Shown here: positions 18,391 to 27,892 of the stretch, one piece after another
Layout of the letters: each line of letters starts with the position of its first letter
Numbering within the stretch: position 1 is the stretch's first letter
NCBI GenBank assembly: GCA_016873935.1
Contig: VGVT01000001.1
Coordinates: 79,783 to 143,782, forward strand
Origin: Betaproteobacteria bacterium
GTDB lineage: Bacteria; Pseudomonadota; Gammaproteobacteria; Burkholderiales; Thiobacillaceae
Direction: 5' to 3'
DNA length: 64,000 nt
Position numbers and translations under genes: made by a program
The notes under the pieces: model-generated
What the model was told of the DNA's origin: nothing
The model's database searches: none
The model's input: only the letters and a program-made list of their open reading frames with translations

Positions 18391-19296
18391 ATGTGGTTCA
18401 GGAATCTCCAGCTTTACCGCCTACCCGCCGGCTGGGACTTGGATGTCACCGCTCTCGACGCACGACTGTCCGCCCATGCGCTGGCGGGCTGCGGCGCCAT
18501 GGACATGCAAAGCGTGGGCTGGCTGCCGCCGCGCGATGACGAGCGTTTCGTCTACGTCTCCAACCGCCAGGCGCTGCTCGCCTTCGGCGTCGAGCAGAAA
18601 CTGCTGCCCGCCGCCGTGGTGAACCAGATGGCGAAGGACCGGGCCGCACAGATCGGCGAACAGGAAGGCCGGCCCGTAGGCCGCCGCGAACTGCGCGAGC
18701 TGAAGGAGCGCGTGACGGACGAACTGCTGCCCCGCGCCTTCGTGCGCCGGCGCGCCACCTTCGCCTGGATCGACCCGGTGCATGGCTGGCTGGCGGTGGA
18801 CGCGGCGGCAAAGACCAAGGCGGAAGAGGTGATGGGCCAGCTCATCCAGTCGGTCGACGAACTGCCGGCCCGCCTGCTGAAGACGAACCTGTCCCCCGGT
18901 GCCGCCATGACCGCCTGGCTGGAAACCGGCGAAGCCCCCGCCGGCTTCACCCTCGACCGCGACCTGGAACTGCGCGCCCCCGGCGACGAACGCGCCACCG
19001 TGCGCTACGTGCGCCACCACCTGGAAGGCGACGAGATCCGCGCCCACATCGCCGAGGGCAAGCAGGCCACGCGTCTGGCCATGACCTGGAACGAGCGGAT
19101 TTCATTTGTGCTCACCGAGGACCTGCAGATCAAGCGCCTGGCCTTTCTGGACATCCTCAAGGAGGAAAGCGAGGGCCAGGCGGAGACCGACGAGGAACGC
19201 TTCGAGATCGACTTTGCGCTCATGAGCGGGGAACTGGCGAAGCTGCTGGAGGCGCTGGTGGAGGCGCTGGGCGGGGAGATGCCGGCGGCGTCCTGA
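18391..19296 (+). CDS. rdgC: Recombination-associated protein RdgC
   Basis: A 301-residue protein matching E. coli RdgC in length and opening (MWFRNLQLYRLP). RdgC forms a ring dimer on duplex DNA, inhibits RecA-promoted recombination, and is nucleoid-associated. Recognisable later segments are AFVRRRATFAWIDP and ERISFVLTEDLQIKRL. ATG 18391 with GAGG eight bases before it is preferred to the in-frame start 15 codons upstream. Divergent from the uspA gene. Confidence 0.95.
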   Translation: MWFRNLQLYRLPAGWDLDVTALDARLSAHALAGCGAMDMQSVGWLPPRDDERFVYVSNRQALLAFGVEQKLLPAAVVNQMAKDRAAQIGEQEGRPVGRRELRELKERVTDELLPRAFVRRRATFAWIDPVHGWLAVDAAAKTKAEEVMGQLIQSVDELPARLLKTNLSPGAAMTAWLETGEAPAGFTLDRDLELRAPGDERATVRYVRHHLEGDEIRAHIAEGKQATRLAMTWNERISFVLTEDLQIKRLAFLDILKEESEGQAETDEERFEIDFALMSGELAKLLEALVEALGGEMPAAS

Positions 19297-19583
19297 ACCA
19301 TGCCGCCGAGTGATGTCCTCCACGCAAGGTAGATTGCGTGGATTATGGAGTCATGGGTTTAGCCAGCCTGGTCAATTCCGCCCAAGTAGCACCGCTCGAC
19401 TGAATCAGTGTCCGTTCATTCGTGCTAACAGCACTACCATGGATACCCTCCTGCCAATATGGACCGGAGCAGGATCAGTTGATACAGCCCATGAAGCCGG
19501 TAGCGTGAGCAAGTTCACCGGCGCATGGGTGTCGAGGCCATGCATACCCCCCGACAACCCCAGCCTATTGATCCCCCCCGCTC
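19297..19583. other. Intergenic region without a supported gene
   Basis: The 287 bases between convergent rdgC and lysS contain no frame with a ribosome-binding site or family motif. The minus strand is open for about 60 codons downstream of lysS, but this has no start signal and no recognisable product. Possibly a decayed insertion remnant. Confidence 0.5.
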
Positions 19584-21089
19584 TCACTCCTCCCTGCGCA
19601 ACTGCGGGAACAGGATCACGTCGCGGATGCTGGGGGAGTCGGTGAGCAGCATGATCAGGCGGTCGATGCCGATGCCTTCGCCGGCGGTGGGCGGCAGGCC
19701 GTGTTCGAGGGCGCGGATGTAGTCCTTGTCCTTGAACATGGCTTCCTCGTCGCCGGCTTCCTTGGCGGCCACTTGGGCGTCGAAGCGGGCTTCCTGGTCT
19801 TCCGGGTCGTTCAGTTCGGAGAAGCCGTTGGCGATCTCGCGGCCCACCATGAACAGCTCGAAGCGGTCGGTGACTTCCGGGTTCTGGTCGTTGCGCCGGG
19901 CCAGGGGGGAGGTCTCGGCCGGGTAGTCGATGATGAAGGTGGGCTGGATCAGCAGGTGTTCGGTGGTTTCCTCGAACAGGGTCAGTTGCAGGCCGCCGAG
20001 GCCGTCCTTGGGGCGGTAGGCGATCTGGCGGCGCTTGAGTTCGGCCAGCACGAAGTCCTGGTCGTGCAGGGGCGCGTCGCGCAGTTCCGGATGGTAGTGG
20101 CGCACGGCGTCGAGTGCGGTCATGCGCGCGAAGGGGGCGGAGAGGTCGATCTGGTGGCCCTGGTAGGGCACGTGGGTGGTGCCCAGCACCTTTTGCGCGA
20201 TCTCGCGGAACATGGCCTCGGTGAAATCCATGAGGTAGCGGTAATCCCGGTAGGCCTCGTAGAACTCCACCATGGTGAATTCCGGGTTGTGGCGCGTGGA
20301 GATGCCTTCGTTGCGGAAGTTGCGGTTGATCTCGAAGACTTTTTCCAGACCGCCCACCACCAGGCGCTTGAGGTACAGCTCCGGCGCGATGCGCAGGAAC
20401 AGTTGCATGTCGAGGGCGTTGTGGTGGGTGACGAAGGGCTTGGCGTTCGCGCCGCCGGGGATGGGGTGCATCATCGGCGTTTCCACTTCCAGGTAACCGT
20501 GGCGCACGAAGAATTCGCGCATGGCCTGGATGACCTGGGAGCGGACGATGAAGGTGCGCCGGGAAGCCTCGTTGGTGATGAGGTCCAGGTAGCGCTGCCG
20601 GTATTTCTGCTCCTGGTCGGTGAGGCCGTGGAATTTCTCCGGCAGCGGACGCAGGGCCTTGGTGAGCAGGCGCACCGAGCTGCACTGGATGGTCAGCTCG
20701 TTGGTCTTGGTGCGGAACAGGGTGCCGGTGACACCCAGGATGTCGCCCAGGTCCATGCGCTTGAAGGCGTCGTAGGCTTCCTCGCCCACGGCTTCCCTGG
20801 CCACGTAGATCTGCATGCGCCCGCTCATGTCCTGCAAAGTCGCGAAGCTGGCCTTGCCCATCACCCGCTTGAGCATCATGCGGCCGGCCAGTTGCACGGA
20901 GACGGGGGCGGTTTCCAGTTCTTCCTTCGTGACTTCGCCATGCGCGGCGTGCAGTTCGCCGGCGTAATCCTTGCGCTCGAAATCGTTGGGGAAGGCGATG
21001 CCCTGCTGGCGGATGCCGGCGAGCTTCTCGCGCCGCTCGGCGATGATCTGGTTCTCGTCCTGTTGAGGCGCGCTGGTTTCGGTGTTCAT
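19584..21089 (-). CDS. lysS: Lysyl-tRNA synthetase, class II
   Basis: A 501-residue class II LysRS: an N-terminal OB-fold anticodon-binding domain (about 60-180) and a catalytic domain with motif 2 [20 protein letters not shown] and motif 3 [16 protein letters not shown]. The start [13 protein letters not shown] at 21089 has only a weak ribosome-binding site, and the gene follows prfB by 29 bases. The prfB-lysS order is the common proteobacterial arrangement, probably a single transcript. Confidence 0.96.
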   Translation of the reverse strand: MNTETSAPQQDENQIIAERREKLAGIRQQGIAFPNDFERKDYAGELHAAHGEVTKEELETAPVSVQLAGRMMLKRVMGKASFATLQDMSGRMQIYVAREAVGEEAYDAFKRMDLGDILGVTGTLFRTKTNELTIQCSSVRLLTKALRPLPEKFHGLTDQEQKYRQRYLDLITNEASRRTFIVRSQVIQAMREFFVRHGYLEVETPMMHPIPGGANAKPFVTHHNALDMQLFLRIAPELYLKRLVVGGLEKVFEINRNFRNEGISTRHNPEFTMVEFYEAYRDYRYLMDFTEAMFREIAQKVLGTTHVPYQGHQIDLSAPFARMTALDAVRHYHPELRDAPLHDQDFVLAELKRRQIAYRPKDGLGGLQLTLFEETTEHLLIQPTFIIDYPAETSPLARRNDQNPEVTDRFELFMVGREIANGFSELNDPEDQEARFDAQVAAKEAGDEEAMFKDKDYIRALEHGLPPTAGEGIGIDRLIMLLTDSPSIRDVILFPQLRREE

Positions 21090-21118
21090 GGCGTTGTTCG
21101 TGTTATGGGTGGTGGAGT

Positions 21119-22223
21119 TCAGACGCCCTGCTTCAGGGACGCCTCGATGAAGCCGTCCAGGTCGCCGTCCAGCACGGCCTGGGTGTTGCCGACCTCGTAA
21201 TTGGTGCGCAGGTCCTTGATGCGCGACTGGTCCAGCACGTAGCTGCGGATCTGGTGGCCCCAGCCGATGTCGGTCTTGGCATCCTCCAGTTGCTGCTGGG
21301 CGGCCTGGCGCTTGCGCAGTTCGGCTTCGTACAGCCGGGCTTTCAGCATGGCCATGGCCTCGGCCTTGTTGCGGTGCTGCGAACGGTCGTTCTGGCACTG
21401 CACGACGATGTTGGTGGGCAGGTGGGTGATGCGCACCGCCGAGTCGGTCTTGTTGATGTGCTGGCCACCGGCGCCGGAGGCGCGGTAGGTGTCGATGCGC
21501 AGGTCGGCGGGGTTGATCTCCACCTCGATGGAATCGTCCACTTCCGGATAGACGAAGACGCTGGCGAAGGAGGTGTGGCGGCGGGCGTTGGAGTCGAAGG
21601 GTGACTTGCGCACCAGGCGGTGCACGCCGGTTTCCGTGCGCAGATACCCATACGCATACTCGCCGGAAATCTTCAGGGCGGCGGACTTCAGGCCCGCGAC
21701 CTCGCCTTCCGATTCCTCCAGCACCTCCACCTTGAAACCGCGCCGCTCGCCGTAGCGCACGTACATGCGCGCCAGCATGCCGGCCCAGTCCTGCGCCTCG
21801 GTGCCGCCGGAGCCGGCCTGGATGTCGACGAAGCAGTTGGCGCCGTCCAGCTCGCCGGAGAACATGCGGCGGAACTCCATGTCCGCCACCCGCTTCTCCA
21901 GCTCCGCCACGTCGGCCTCGACGGAGACCAGGGTGGCGTCGTCGTCCTCCATCCTGGCGAGTTCGAAGAGCTCGCGGTGGTCGGCGAGATCCCGGCCGAT
22001 GCCGTCCAGGTTGAGCACCACGCCTTCCAGTTCCTTGCGCTCGCGGCCCAGGTCCTGGGCGCGCTTGGCGTCGTTCCAGACGCCCGGGTCTTCCAGCAGG
22101 CCGGCTACTTCCTGCAAACGGTCGCGTTTGCCAGGGTAGTCAAAGATACCCCCGAAGTTCGTCGGCGCGGCGCGCCAGGTCGTTCAGGGTGGTTTCGATG
22201 AGGTTGAGGCGTTCGGCTTCCAC
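21119..22223 (-). CDS. prfB: Peptide chain release factor 2, programmed +1 frameshift
   Basis: RF2, which terminates at UGA and UAA. The coding region is in two frames. A GTG start at 22223 gives 27 codons ([18 protein letters not shown], then DELRGYL), followed by an in-frame TGA at 22142-22140. The second frame continues from GAC 22141 to the TGA at 21119, for 367 residues in all. The GGQ motif ([12 protein letters not shown]) is intact. Low RF2 favours frameshifting at CTT-TGA, so RF2 autoregulates. lysS follows closely. Confidence 0.96.
22139..22154 (-). promoter_or_regulatory. RF2 +1 programmed frameshift site
   Basis: On the coding strand the order is CGGGGGTATCTTTGAC: an internal Shine-Dalgarno-like GGGGG, TAT, slippery CTT, stop TGA, then C. 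This is the conserved bacterial prfB arrangement; the ribosome slips one base forward on CTT. Confidence 0.95.
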
Positions 22224-22274
22224 GGCGGTATTCCAGAAAAAAACAAGGCGCGGATTATACCCGCGCCCGGTCCG

Positions 22275-22310
22275 GCCGCCCCGTCGCCAACCAGTCGGTG
22301 GCGGGGCGGC
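22275..22310 (-). terminator. Strong hairpin after the hsp20 pair
   Basis: GCCGCCCC (22275-22282) pairs with GGGGCGGC (22303-22310), extended by further pairing toward the loop. It sits 24 bases past the hsp20 stop on the minus strand. No T run follows, so its role as a terminator is uncertain. Confidence 0.45.
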
Positions 22311-22333
22311 GCTGTGAAGGTCCGAGGCGGACC

Positions 22334-22699
22334 CTATTCCACCCGCACCTCGATGCGCCGGGGCTGGGCGTGCGCGGCCTTGGGAATGCGCAGCTTGAGC
22401 ACGCCGTGGGTGAACTCGGCGCCCACCTTTTCGCTGTCCAGTTCCTTGGACAGGGTAAACACGCGCCGGTAGCGGGGCAGGCTGACCTCGGCGTGGCTGG
22501 CTTCCATGCCTTCGGGGATGTCCAGGGCCACTTCGCCCTCGATGGTCAGGGTATCCGCCTCCACGTGCAGGCTCAGCTTGTCCTTGGGCACACCGGGCAG
22601 GTCGGCGTAGAGGGTGATGCCGTTGGCGTCCTCGATGACGTCCACCGGCGGCATCAGGGTGGGCTCGGGGGTTTGCGTGTCGCGGGTCTGTTCACTCAT
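22334..22699 (-). CDS. Small heat-shock protein, Hsp20/alpha-crystallin
   Basis: A 121-residue Hsp20 with an alpha-crystallin domain covering most of the protein. It includes ITLYADLPGVPKDKLSLHVE, the central loop, GVLKLRIPKA, and a C-terminal R-I-E-V motif akin to the I-x-I tail. ATG 22699 has GAGGAG upstream. It lies 11 bases after the larger Hsp20, so the two form an operon, and may co-assemble as mixed oligomers. ATP-independent holdase. Confidence 0.92.
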   Translation of the reverse strand: MSEQTRDTQTPEPTLMPPVDVIEDANGITLYADLPGVPKDKLSLHVEADTLTIEGEVALDIPEGMEASHAEVSLPRYRRVFTLSKELDSEKVGAEFTHGVLKLRIPKAAHAQPRRIEVRVE

Positions 22700-22710
22700 G
22701 GTCGGGCTCC

Positions 22711-23145
22711 TCAACCGATGCTGATGCGCCGGGGCTGGGCGGCGGCGCGGCGCTGGATGCTGATGTGCAGCACGCCGTCGCGGTATTTCGCGCTGACGGC
22801 GTTGGCGTCCACGTCTTCGGGCAGGGTCACCACGCGGCGGAAGCGGCCGGCGAAGCGCTCGTCGATGTGCACCGAGGCCTTCTCCGGAACCGCCTCGGCC
22901 TTGCGTTCGCCGGCGATGGTGAGCACGCCCTTTTCCAGTTGCACGTCGATGCTGGCCGGATCGACGCCGGGGGCGAAGGCGTAGATTTCCACCGACTTGG
23001 CGGTACCGCCCACGTTCATGGCCGGGAAGCCGCCGCGGGCGACGCCGCGGATGCTGGGGGAGAGTTCGTAGGACTGCTGCATCTCGCGTTGCAGGCGGTC
23101 GAGTTCCGCGAAGAGGTCGCGGGGAAACAGGGAGCGGTACATCAT
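22711..23145 (-). CDS. Small heat-shock protein, Hsp20/alpha-crystallin
   Basis: A 144-residue Hsp20. A short helical N-terminus (MMYRSLFPRDLFAELDRLQ) is followed by the alpha-crystallin domain (SVEIYAFAPGVDPASIDVQL ... GVLTIAGER) and a C-terminal RRISIG tail containing I-S-I. GGAGG lies just before ATG 23145. Upstream there is a sigma-32-like promoter at 23199-23226. It heads a two-gene operon with a second Hsp20. Confidence 0.93.
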   Translation of the reverse strand: MMYRSLFPRDLFAELDRLQREMQQSYELSPSIRGVARGGFPAMNVGGTAKSVEIYAFAPGVDPASIDVQLEKGVLTIAGERKAEAVPEKASVHIDERFAGRFRRVVTLPEDVDANAVSAKYRDGVLHISIQRRAAAQPRRISIG

Positions 23146-23198
23146 GGTTCCTCCATTTCGGGTTGCGAAGGCGCCGGACGTCGGCGCCGCTGCTTCCG

Positions 23199-23226
23199 AT
23201 TTAGGGATGGATTCGCCGGCTTCAAG
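23199..23226 (-). promoter_or_regulatory. Sigma-32-like promoter of the hsp20 operon
   Basis: On the minus strand CTTGAAG (23226-23220) is separated by 13 bases from CCCTAAAT (23206-23199), close to the heat-shock consensus CTTGAAA-N(11-15)-CCCCATNT. It lies 54 bases upstream of the Hsp20 start. Confidence 0.6.
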
Positions 23227-23293
23227 ACCTTGATGAATCCAAGGGTGGCCTTCACTTACCTGCTGATCCGGCCAGGCGAAGTGTGAAGTTGGG

Positions 23294-23370
23294 GTCATAC
23301 CGGCGCAGGCCGGTATCCAGTGCCCTACCCGATACCGCCGCGCTGGACCCCGGCCTGCGCCGGGGTGACG
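23294..23370. repeat. Dispersed inverted-pair repeat, copy A
   Basis: Two 27-base hairpin units in inverted orientation: one beginning GTCATACCGGCGCAGG and ending TCCAG, the other beginning CTGGACCCCGGCC and ending GGGTGAC. Same design as the repeats at 48358-48418 and 52092-52184. Confidence 0.85.
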
Positions 23371-23437
23371 ATAGGATATGTTCCGGACGCATCGATAAGC
23401 TGAAAATTGGCTTGTGCAACCAGTTCAAGGGAACGCC

Positions 23438-24382
23438 ATGCAATTCAAGGATTACTACCAGACCCTGGGAGTGGGCAGGGAGGCGACGGCGGAGGAGATC
23501 AAGAAGGCCTTCCGCAAGCTCGCCCGCAAGTACCACCCGGATGTCTCCAAGGAGGCGGACGCCGAGCTGCGCATGAAGGAGGTCAACGAGGCCCACGCCG
23601 TGCTCTCCGACCCGGAGAAGCGCGCCGCCTACGACCAGCTCGGTGCCCATTACCGGCCCGGCCAGGAATTCCGGCCACCGCCGGACTGGGATGCCGGATT
23701 CGAATTCTCCGGCGGCGGTTTCCGGCCGGGCGAGGCCGCCGACTTCAGCGACTTCTTTTCCGAGCTGTTCGGCCGCATGGGCGCGCGCGACGCCGGCTTC
23801 CGGCCCGGCGGGCAAGGATTCCGCGGCGCCGGCGAGGATCATCACGCCAAGGTGCTGCTCGACATCGAGGACGCCTTCCGCGGCGCCACCCGGCAGATCA
23901 GCCTGCGCGTGCCGCAGGTCGACGCCCAGGGCCGCGCGCATCTGGCCACCCGCACCCTCAACGTGCGCATTCCCAAAGGCGTGCGCGAGGGCCAGGTCAT
24001 CCGCCTGGCCGGGCAGGGCGCGCCGGGCCTGGGCGGCGGCGCGGCCGGCGATCTGCTGCTGGAGGTGCGTTTCCGGCCGCACGAGCGTCTGCGCGCCGAG
24101 GGCCGCGATCTGCATCTGGCCCTGCCGGTGGCGCCCTGGGAGGCGGCGCTGGGCGCCGTGGTGGCGGTCGAGTTGCCGGACGGCGCGGTCAAGGTGCGCA
24201 TCCCCGAGGGCGCCCAGAGCGGCCGCCAGTTGCGCGTGCGTGGCAAGGGCCTGCCCGGCGATCCGCCCGGCGACCTGCTGCTGGACCTGCGTGTCGTCCT
24301 GCCGCCGGCCGACACGCCGCGCGCCCGCGAACTCTATGAAACCATGGCGAGGGAACTCGCCTTCGATGCGCGGAGGGCCTGA
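23438..24382 (+). CDS. cbpA: Curved-DNA-binding protein / DnaJ-class co-chaperone CbpA
   Basis: A 314-residue J-domain protein. The J domain (residues 1-70) has the HPD motif in KYHPDVSK. A Gly/Phe-rich linker follows, then two DnaJ C-terminal substrate domains, with no zinc finger between them. This architecture, plus the immediately following cbpM, defines CbpA. ATG 23438 is preceded by GGGAACG. It stimulates DnaK and binds curved DNA in stationary phase. Confidence 0.94.
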   Translation: MQFKDYYQTLGVGREATAEEIKKAFRKLARKYHPDVSKEADAELRMKEVNEAHAVLSDPEKRAAYDQLGAHYRPGQEFRPPPDWDAGFEFSGGGFRPGEAADFSDFFSELFGRMGARDAGFRPGGQGFRGAGEDHHAKVLLDIEDAFRGATRQISLRVPQVDAQGRAHLATRTLNVRIPKGVREGQVIRLAGQGAPGLGGGAAGDLLLEVRFRPHERLRAEGRDLHLALPVAPWEAALGAVVAVELPDGAVKVRIPEGAQSGRQLRVRGKGLPGDPPGDLLLDLRVVLPPADTPRARELYETMARELAFDARRA

Positions 24383-24385
24383 GTC

Positions 24386-24700
24386 ATGCCTGAACGCGAA
24401 GACGACATCCTGCTGGGCAGCCTGATGGAGGAGACCTGGTTGACTCTGGATCAGGTCGCCGCCGCCTGTCCCGTCGAGCCCGCCTGGCTGCTCGCCCACA
24501 TCGAGTCGGGCCTGTTCCCGCACGCCGAGAGCGTCGCCGGCGTCTGGCGCTTCTCCGGTCCCGCCCTGCAGCGCGCCCGCCGCATGCGTCAACTGGAACG
24601 CGATTTCGACGCGGTTCCGGAACTCGCCGCGCTGGTGGCGGACTTGCTGGAAGAAATGGACGAACTCCGCGTCCGCTTGCGTTGCGCCGGGTTGGAATAG
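24386..24700 (+). CDS. cbpM: Chaperone modulator CbpM
   Basis: A 104-residue MerR-like helical protein (EETWLTLDQVAAACPVEPAW, then a C-terminal coiled helix ending LRVRLRCAGLE). CbpM binds the J domain of CbpA and inhibits both its co-chaperone and DNA-binding activity. It starts 3 bases after the cbpA stop, as in E. coli. Confidence 0.92.
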   Translation: MPEREDDILLGSLMEETWLTLDQVAAACPVEPAWLLAHIESGLFPHAESVAGVWRFSGPALQRARRMRQLERDFDAVPELAALVADLLEEMDELRVRLRCAGLE

Positions 24701-24851
24701 GCGGAGCCGAAGGGTGCATGGCGGCGGCTGCCGGCCTGTACCTTTCACCCACCGCTAGAAACGCAAGAAGCGCGTGGCCGCTTGTTGGAACTCCGTTGTC
24801 TCCGGAAAAATCATCTCCCCATTTGCATAGCCGAACACTCCACTTACCGCC

Positions 24852-26258
24852 ATGAAACGACTAATCCTGCTCCTCCCCCTGTTCCTGCTGCCAGCGCCGG
24901 TTCCGGCCGGCGACCCCGCCGTCGACAGCCTGCGCCAGACCGGCAAGGCGTTCTCCTCGGTGGCGAAGAAGGTGGCGCCGGCGGTGGTCTTCATCCAGGT
25001 GGAGGAGAAGGGCGATGGCGAGGGGATGGCGGAACGGGAGGGCTGGCCGTTCCACGATGATCTGTTCCGCCGCTTCTTCGGTGACGATTTCCCCGGCCTG
25101 TCGCGGCCCGCGCCAAGACAGAAGCGGCGCGCCATCGGCCAGGGCTCGGGCTTCGTCTTCGCGCACGGCGAGGCCGGCGCCTACGTGCTCACCAACCATC
25201 ACGTGATCGAAAAAGCCCGCCGCATCCGCGTGCGCTTCCAGGACGGGCGCGAGTTCGTCGCCCGCCTGAAGGGGGCGGACGCGAAATCCGACGTGGCGGT
25301 GCTGGAAATCCCCGCGCGCGACCTGCCGGCGCTGAAGTGGGCCGATTCGGCGGCCCTAGATGTGGGCGAATGGGTGGTGGCCCTGGGCAATCCCTTCGGC
25401 CTTTCGCACACCCTGACCACCGGTGTGGTCAGCGCCAAGGGCCGCACCAGTCTTGGCATCAACGACTACGAGGATTTCATCCAGACCGACGCCGCCATCA
25501 ATCCCGGCAACTCGGGCGGCCCCCTGCTCAACCTGGACGGCGAGGTGGTGGGCGTCAACACCGCCATCTTCAGCCGCAGCGGCGGCTACATGGGGGTGGG
25601 CTTCGCCATCCCGAGCAACCTGGCGCGCGCCATCGCCGAGCAACTGGTGCGTGACGGCAAGGTGGTGCGCGGCTACATCGGCCTCGGCGTGCAGCCGCTG
25701 ACTCCCGACCTGGCCGAGGCGCTGAACCTGCGTGACACCCGCGGCGTGCTGGTGAGCCGCGTCAACCCCGATTCGCCTGCCGAGCGCGCCGGCATCCGCG
25801 CCGGCGACGTCCTCCTCAGCATGGACGGCGCGCCGCTGCAGGACGGCGGCCACTACCGCAACCGGGCCGCCCAGGCGAAACCCGGCAGCCAGGTCGGCAT
25901 CGGCCTCCTGCGCGAGGGCCGGCGCATGGAAATCCCGGTGACCGTAGCCCGACTGGAAGAGGACGACCCGCCCGGCGCCGTATCCGCCGCGCGGCTGGGC
26001 CTGGCCGTGCGCGCGGCTTCGGCGGAGGAACTGCGCCGCCTGGGGGTTGCCCGCGCGGTGGTGGTGGTGAGCGTGGAACCCGGCTCGCTCGCCGCCATGG
26101 CCGGCATCGCGCCCGGCACCGCCATCCTGGAGGCAAACCGCCGTGCCGTCGGCAGCCCCGCCGAATTCGCCGCCGTGGTCGGCGAGGCCGAGGATGGCGT
26201 GCTGCTGCGCCTCGTCGACAAGGGACGCACGAGACAGGTCAGCCTGCGCTGGCGCTGA
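24852..26258 (+). CDS. Periplasmic serine endoprotease, DegP/HtrA family
   Basis: A 468-residue HtrA protease with a signal peptide (MKRLILLLPLFLLPAPVPAG), a trypsin-like domain and two PDZ domains. Catalytic triad: His in LTNHHVIE, Asp in KSDVAVLE, Ser in NPGNSGGPL. The Q-linker LA loop near residues 60-85 is rich in aromatic residues (WPFHDDLFRRFF). The second PDZ is shorter than in DegP, as in DegQ/MucD-like enzymes. It acts in envelope protein quality control. Confidence 0.93.
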   Translation: MKRLILLLPLFLLPAPVPAGDPAVDSLRQTGKAFSSVAKKVAPAVVFIQVEEKGDGEGMAEREGWPFHDDLFRRFFGDDFPGLSRPAPRQKRRAIGQGSGFVFAHGEAGAYVLTNHHVIEKARRIRVRFQDGREFVARLKGADAKSDVAVLEIPARDLPALKWADSAALDVGEWVVALGNPFGLSHTLTTGVVSAKGRTSLGINDYEDFIQTDAAINPGNSGGPLLNLDGEVVGVNTAIFSRSGGYMGVGFAIPSNLARAIAEQLVRDGKVVRGYIGLGVQPLTPDLAEALNLRDTRGVLVSRVNPDSPAERAGIRAGDVLLSMDGAPLQDGGHYRNRAAQAKPGSQVGIGLLREGRRMEIPVTVARLEEDDPPGAVSAARLGLAVRAASAEELRRLGVARAVVVVSVEPGSLAAMAGIAPGTAILEANRRAVGSPAEFAAVVGEAEDGVLLRLVDKGRTRQVSLRWR

Positions 26259-26265
26259 GCGCTAG

Positions 26266-26284
26266 CCGCGACAATTTGTCGCGG
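26266..26284. promoter_or_regulatory. Perfect 19-bp palindrome upstream of the NosL/TlpA operon
   Basis: CCGCGACAA-T-TTGTCGCGG, 9-base perfect arms around one base, 7 bases after the htrA stop and 170 bases before the next gene. It is a good operator candidate for the downstream operon. No T run follows, so it does not look like a terminator. The cognate regulator is unknown. Confidence 0.5.
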
Positions 26285-26352
26285 GGGCCGCCGCGGCCGC
26301 GGCGCTAACATGGCTGCACAAGTCAATCGCCGGGCCGCCCCAAGATTGACTT

Positions 26353-26391
26353 GGCCCCCACGGGGGGCGGCTCGGGTAGTTTTACCGAGCC
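26353..26391 (+). promoter_or_regulatory. Tandem hairpins in the operon leader
   Basis: GCCCCC/GGGGGC (26353-26367) and CGGCTCGG/CCGAGCCG (26367-26374 with 26384-26391) lie in tandem about 65-100 bases before the first gene of the operon. Just upstream, GATTGACTTGG offers a -35-like TTGACT. The hairpins could be the end of the htrA transcript or a regulated leader. Confidence 0.35.
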
Positions 26392-26453
26392 GGGGGCACA
26401 TTTAACCGCGCGGTGGCAGTTCCACCGGCGGATCTCGAATCGCGGTGGTTTGC

Positions 26454-26759
26454 ATGGCCCTGTTCCCCGCGCGCCGGGGTTCCGGCCTGGCGGCCTGGCT
26501 GCTGGCGGGAAGTCTGGCGTGCCTGTTGCTGGTTCTGGCGGACGCCTCCCGCATGGCGGAAGAGCGTGCGCGCGAGCGCGCGCAAGGCCGCGCCCTGGTT
26601 GCTCGCGTCGGCCTTACCGATCTGGCCCTGTTCAACGAGGCGCGTTACACCCGCCACCTGAGCCAGGCCGATCAGCACGCCGCCTTCCAGGATCACCCCG
26701 GCGCCCTGGAGCATTTCCCGGCCGGTTCCCTCGCCGGGCCAGCCCGCCCTTCGCCATGA
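26454..26759 (+). CDS. Small membrane-anchored hypothetical protein
   Basis: A 101-residue protein with one N-terminal membrane segment (GLAAWLLAGSLACLLLVLAD) and a soluble, charged, presumably periplasmic tail. It has no motif I recognise. It is the first gene of a tightly packed operon with an FtsX-type permease, ABC ATPase, TlpA thioredoxin and NosL proteins; its stop overlaps the permease start (ATGA). A role as an accessory of the ABC exporter is inferred from position only. Confidence 0.65.
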   Translation: MALFPARRGSGLAAWLLAGSLACLLLVLADASRMAEERARERAQGRALVARVGLTDLALFNEARYTRHLSQADQHAAFQDHPGALEHFPAGSLAGPARPSP

Positions 26760-27892
26760 ACACCTGGATCGAACGGCAACGCGGCCTCATCGACACCACC
26801 GTGGCCAACCTGCGCCGGCGCAAGGCGCGCAATCTGGGCCTGTTGCTGGCCTACGTCCTGCTGGTGTTTCTGCTTGCTTCGGTGGTGTTGTTCGGCGACG
26901 GCATGCGGCGCGAGGCGCGCCTGTTGCTGGAAGAGGCCCCCGAACTGGTGGTGCAGCGGCTGACCGCCGGGCGGCACGACCTGATGCCCGCGCAATGGCT
27001 GGAGCGCATCGCCGACCTGCGCGGGGTCGCCGCGGTCGAGGGCCGCCTGTGGGGCTATCACCATGACGCGGCGGTCGGCGCCAACCTGACGCTGCAGGTA
27101 CCGAGGGAGGCCGCGCCGGCCGCCGGCCGCGTGCATCTTGGCGCCACGCTGGCGCGCCTGCGCGGGCTGGCACCGGGCGACGTGCTGTCGCTGCGCGACC
27201 ATGCCGGGCAGCCCCATGCCTTCGTCGTCGAAGCCCTGCTGGACAGCCGTTCCGAACTGGTGTCGGCGGATCTGGTGTTGCTCGGCGAGGCGGATTTCCG
27301 GGCTTTCTTCGGCATCGCGGCCGGCCTTTATACCGATGCCGCGCTGCGCGTGGTCAACCCGCTGGAGACCCGCACGGTGGCGGAGAAGGTGCTGGCGCGC
27401 CTACCCGCCACGCGCGTGATCAGCCGCGAGGAGATGCGGCGCACCTACGATGCGGTGTTCAACTGGCGCCAGGGCCTGCCGCTCATGGTCCTGTCCGTGT
27501 TGCTGGCGGCCTTCGCCCTGCTGGCCTGGGACAAGGCTTCCGGTCTGAGCGCCGAGGAGCGGCGCGAAATCGGCATCCTCAAGGCGCTCGGCTGGGACAG
27601 CGGCGACGTGCTGGCCATGAAGCTGTGGGAGGGCGCGCTCCTCTCGCTGCTGGCCTTCCTGCTCGGCTACACCCTGGCCTGGCTGCACGTCTACTACGCC
27701 GGCGCGCCGCTGTTCGAGCCGGTGCTGAAGGGCTGGTCGGTGTTGTATCCGCATTTCGCGCTGGCGCCCGAGGTGGACATCAGCCGCATCGTCAGCCTGG
27801 CCTTGCTCACTGTGCTGCCCTATGTGGCCGCGACCCTGGTGCCGGTGTGGCGGGCGGCGACGCTGGACCCCGACGAGGTGATGCGGGAATGA
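26756..27892 (+). CDS. FtsX-like ABC transporter permease
   Basis: A 378-residue permease of the MacB/LolCE type: one N-terminal membrane helix (NLGLLLAYVLLVFLLASVVL), a large periplasmic domain (about residues 50-235) and three C-terminal helices with the FtsX signature (EEREIGILKALGWDSGDV region). Such proteins work as mechanotransmission or extracting transporters rather than classical importers. Its ATPase partner lies just downstream. Overlaps by 4 bases with the preceding gene. Confidence 0.88.
   Translation: MNTWIERQRGLIDTTVANLRRRKARNLGLLLAYVLLVFLLASVVLFGDGMRREARLLLEEAPELVVQRLTAGRHDLMPAQWLERIADLRGVAAVEGRLWGYHHDAAVGANLTLQVPREAAPAAGRVHLGATLARLRGLAPGDVLSLRDHAGQPHAFVVEALLDSRSELVSADLVLLGEADFRAFFGIAAGLYTDAALRVVNPLETRTVAEKVLARLPATRVISREEMRRTYDAVFNWRQGLPLMVLSVLLAAFALLAWDKASGLSAEERREIGILKALGWDSGDVLAMKLWEGALLSLLAFLLGYTLAWLHVYYAGAPLFEPVLKGWSVLYPHFALAPEVDISRIVSLALLTVLPYVAATLVPVWRAATLDPDEVMRE

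Noticed and set aside
19405..19583. Possible transposase remnant downstream of lysS
   Set aside because: About 60 minus-strand codons with no start signal, no inverted repeats, and no match I can name.
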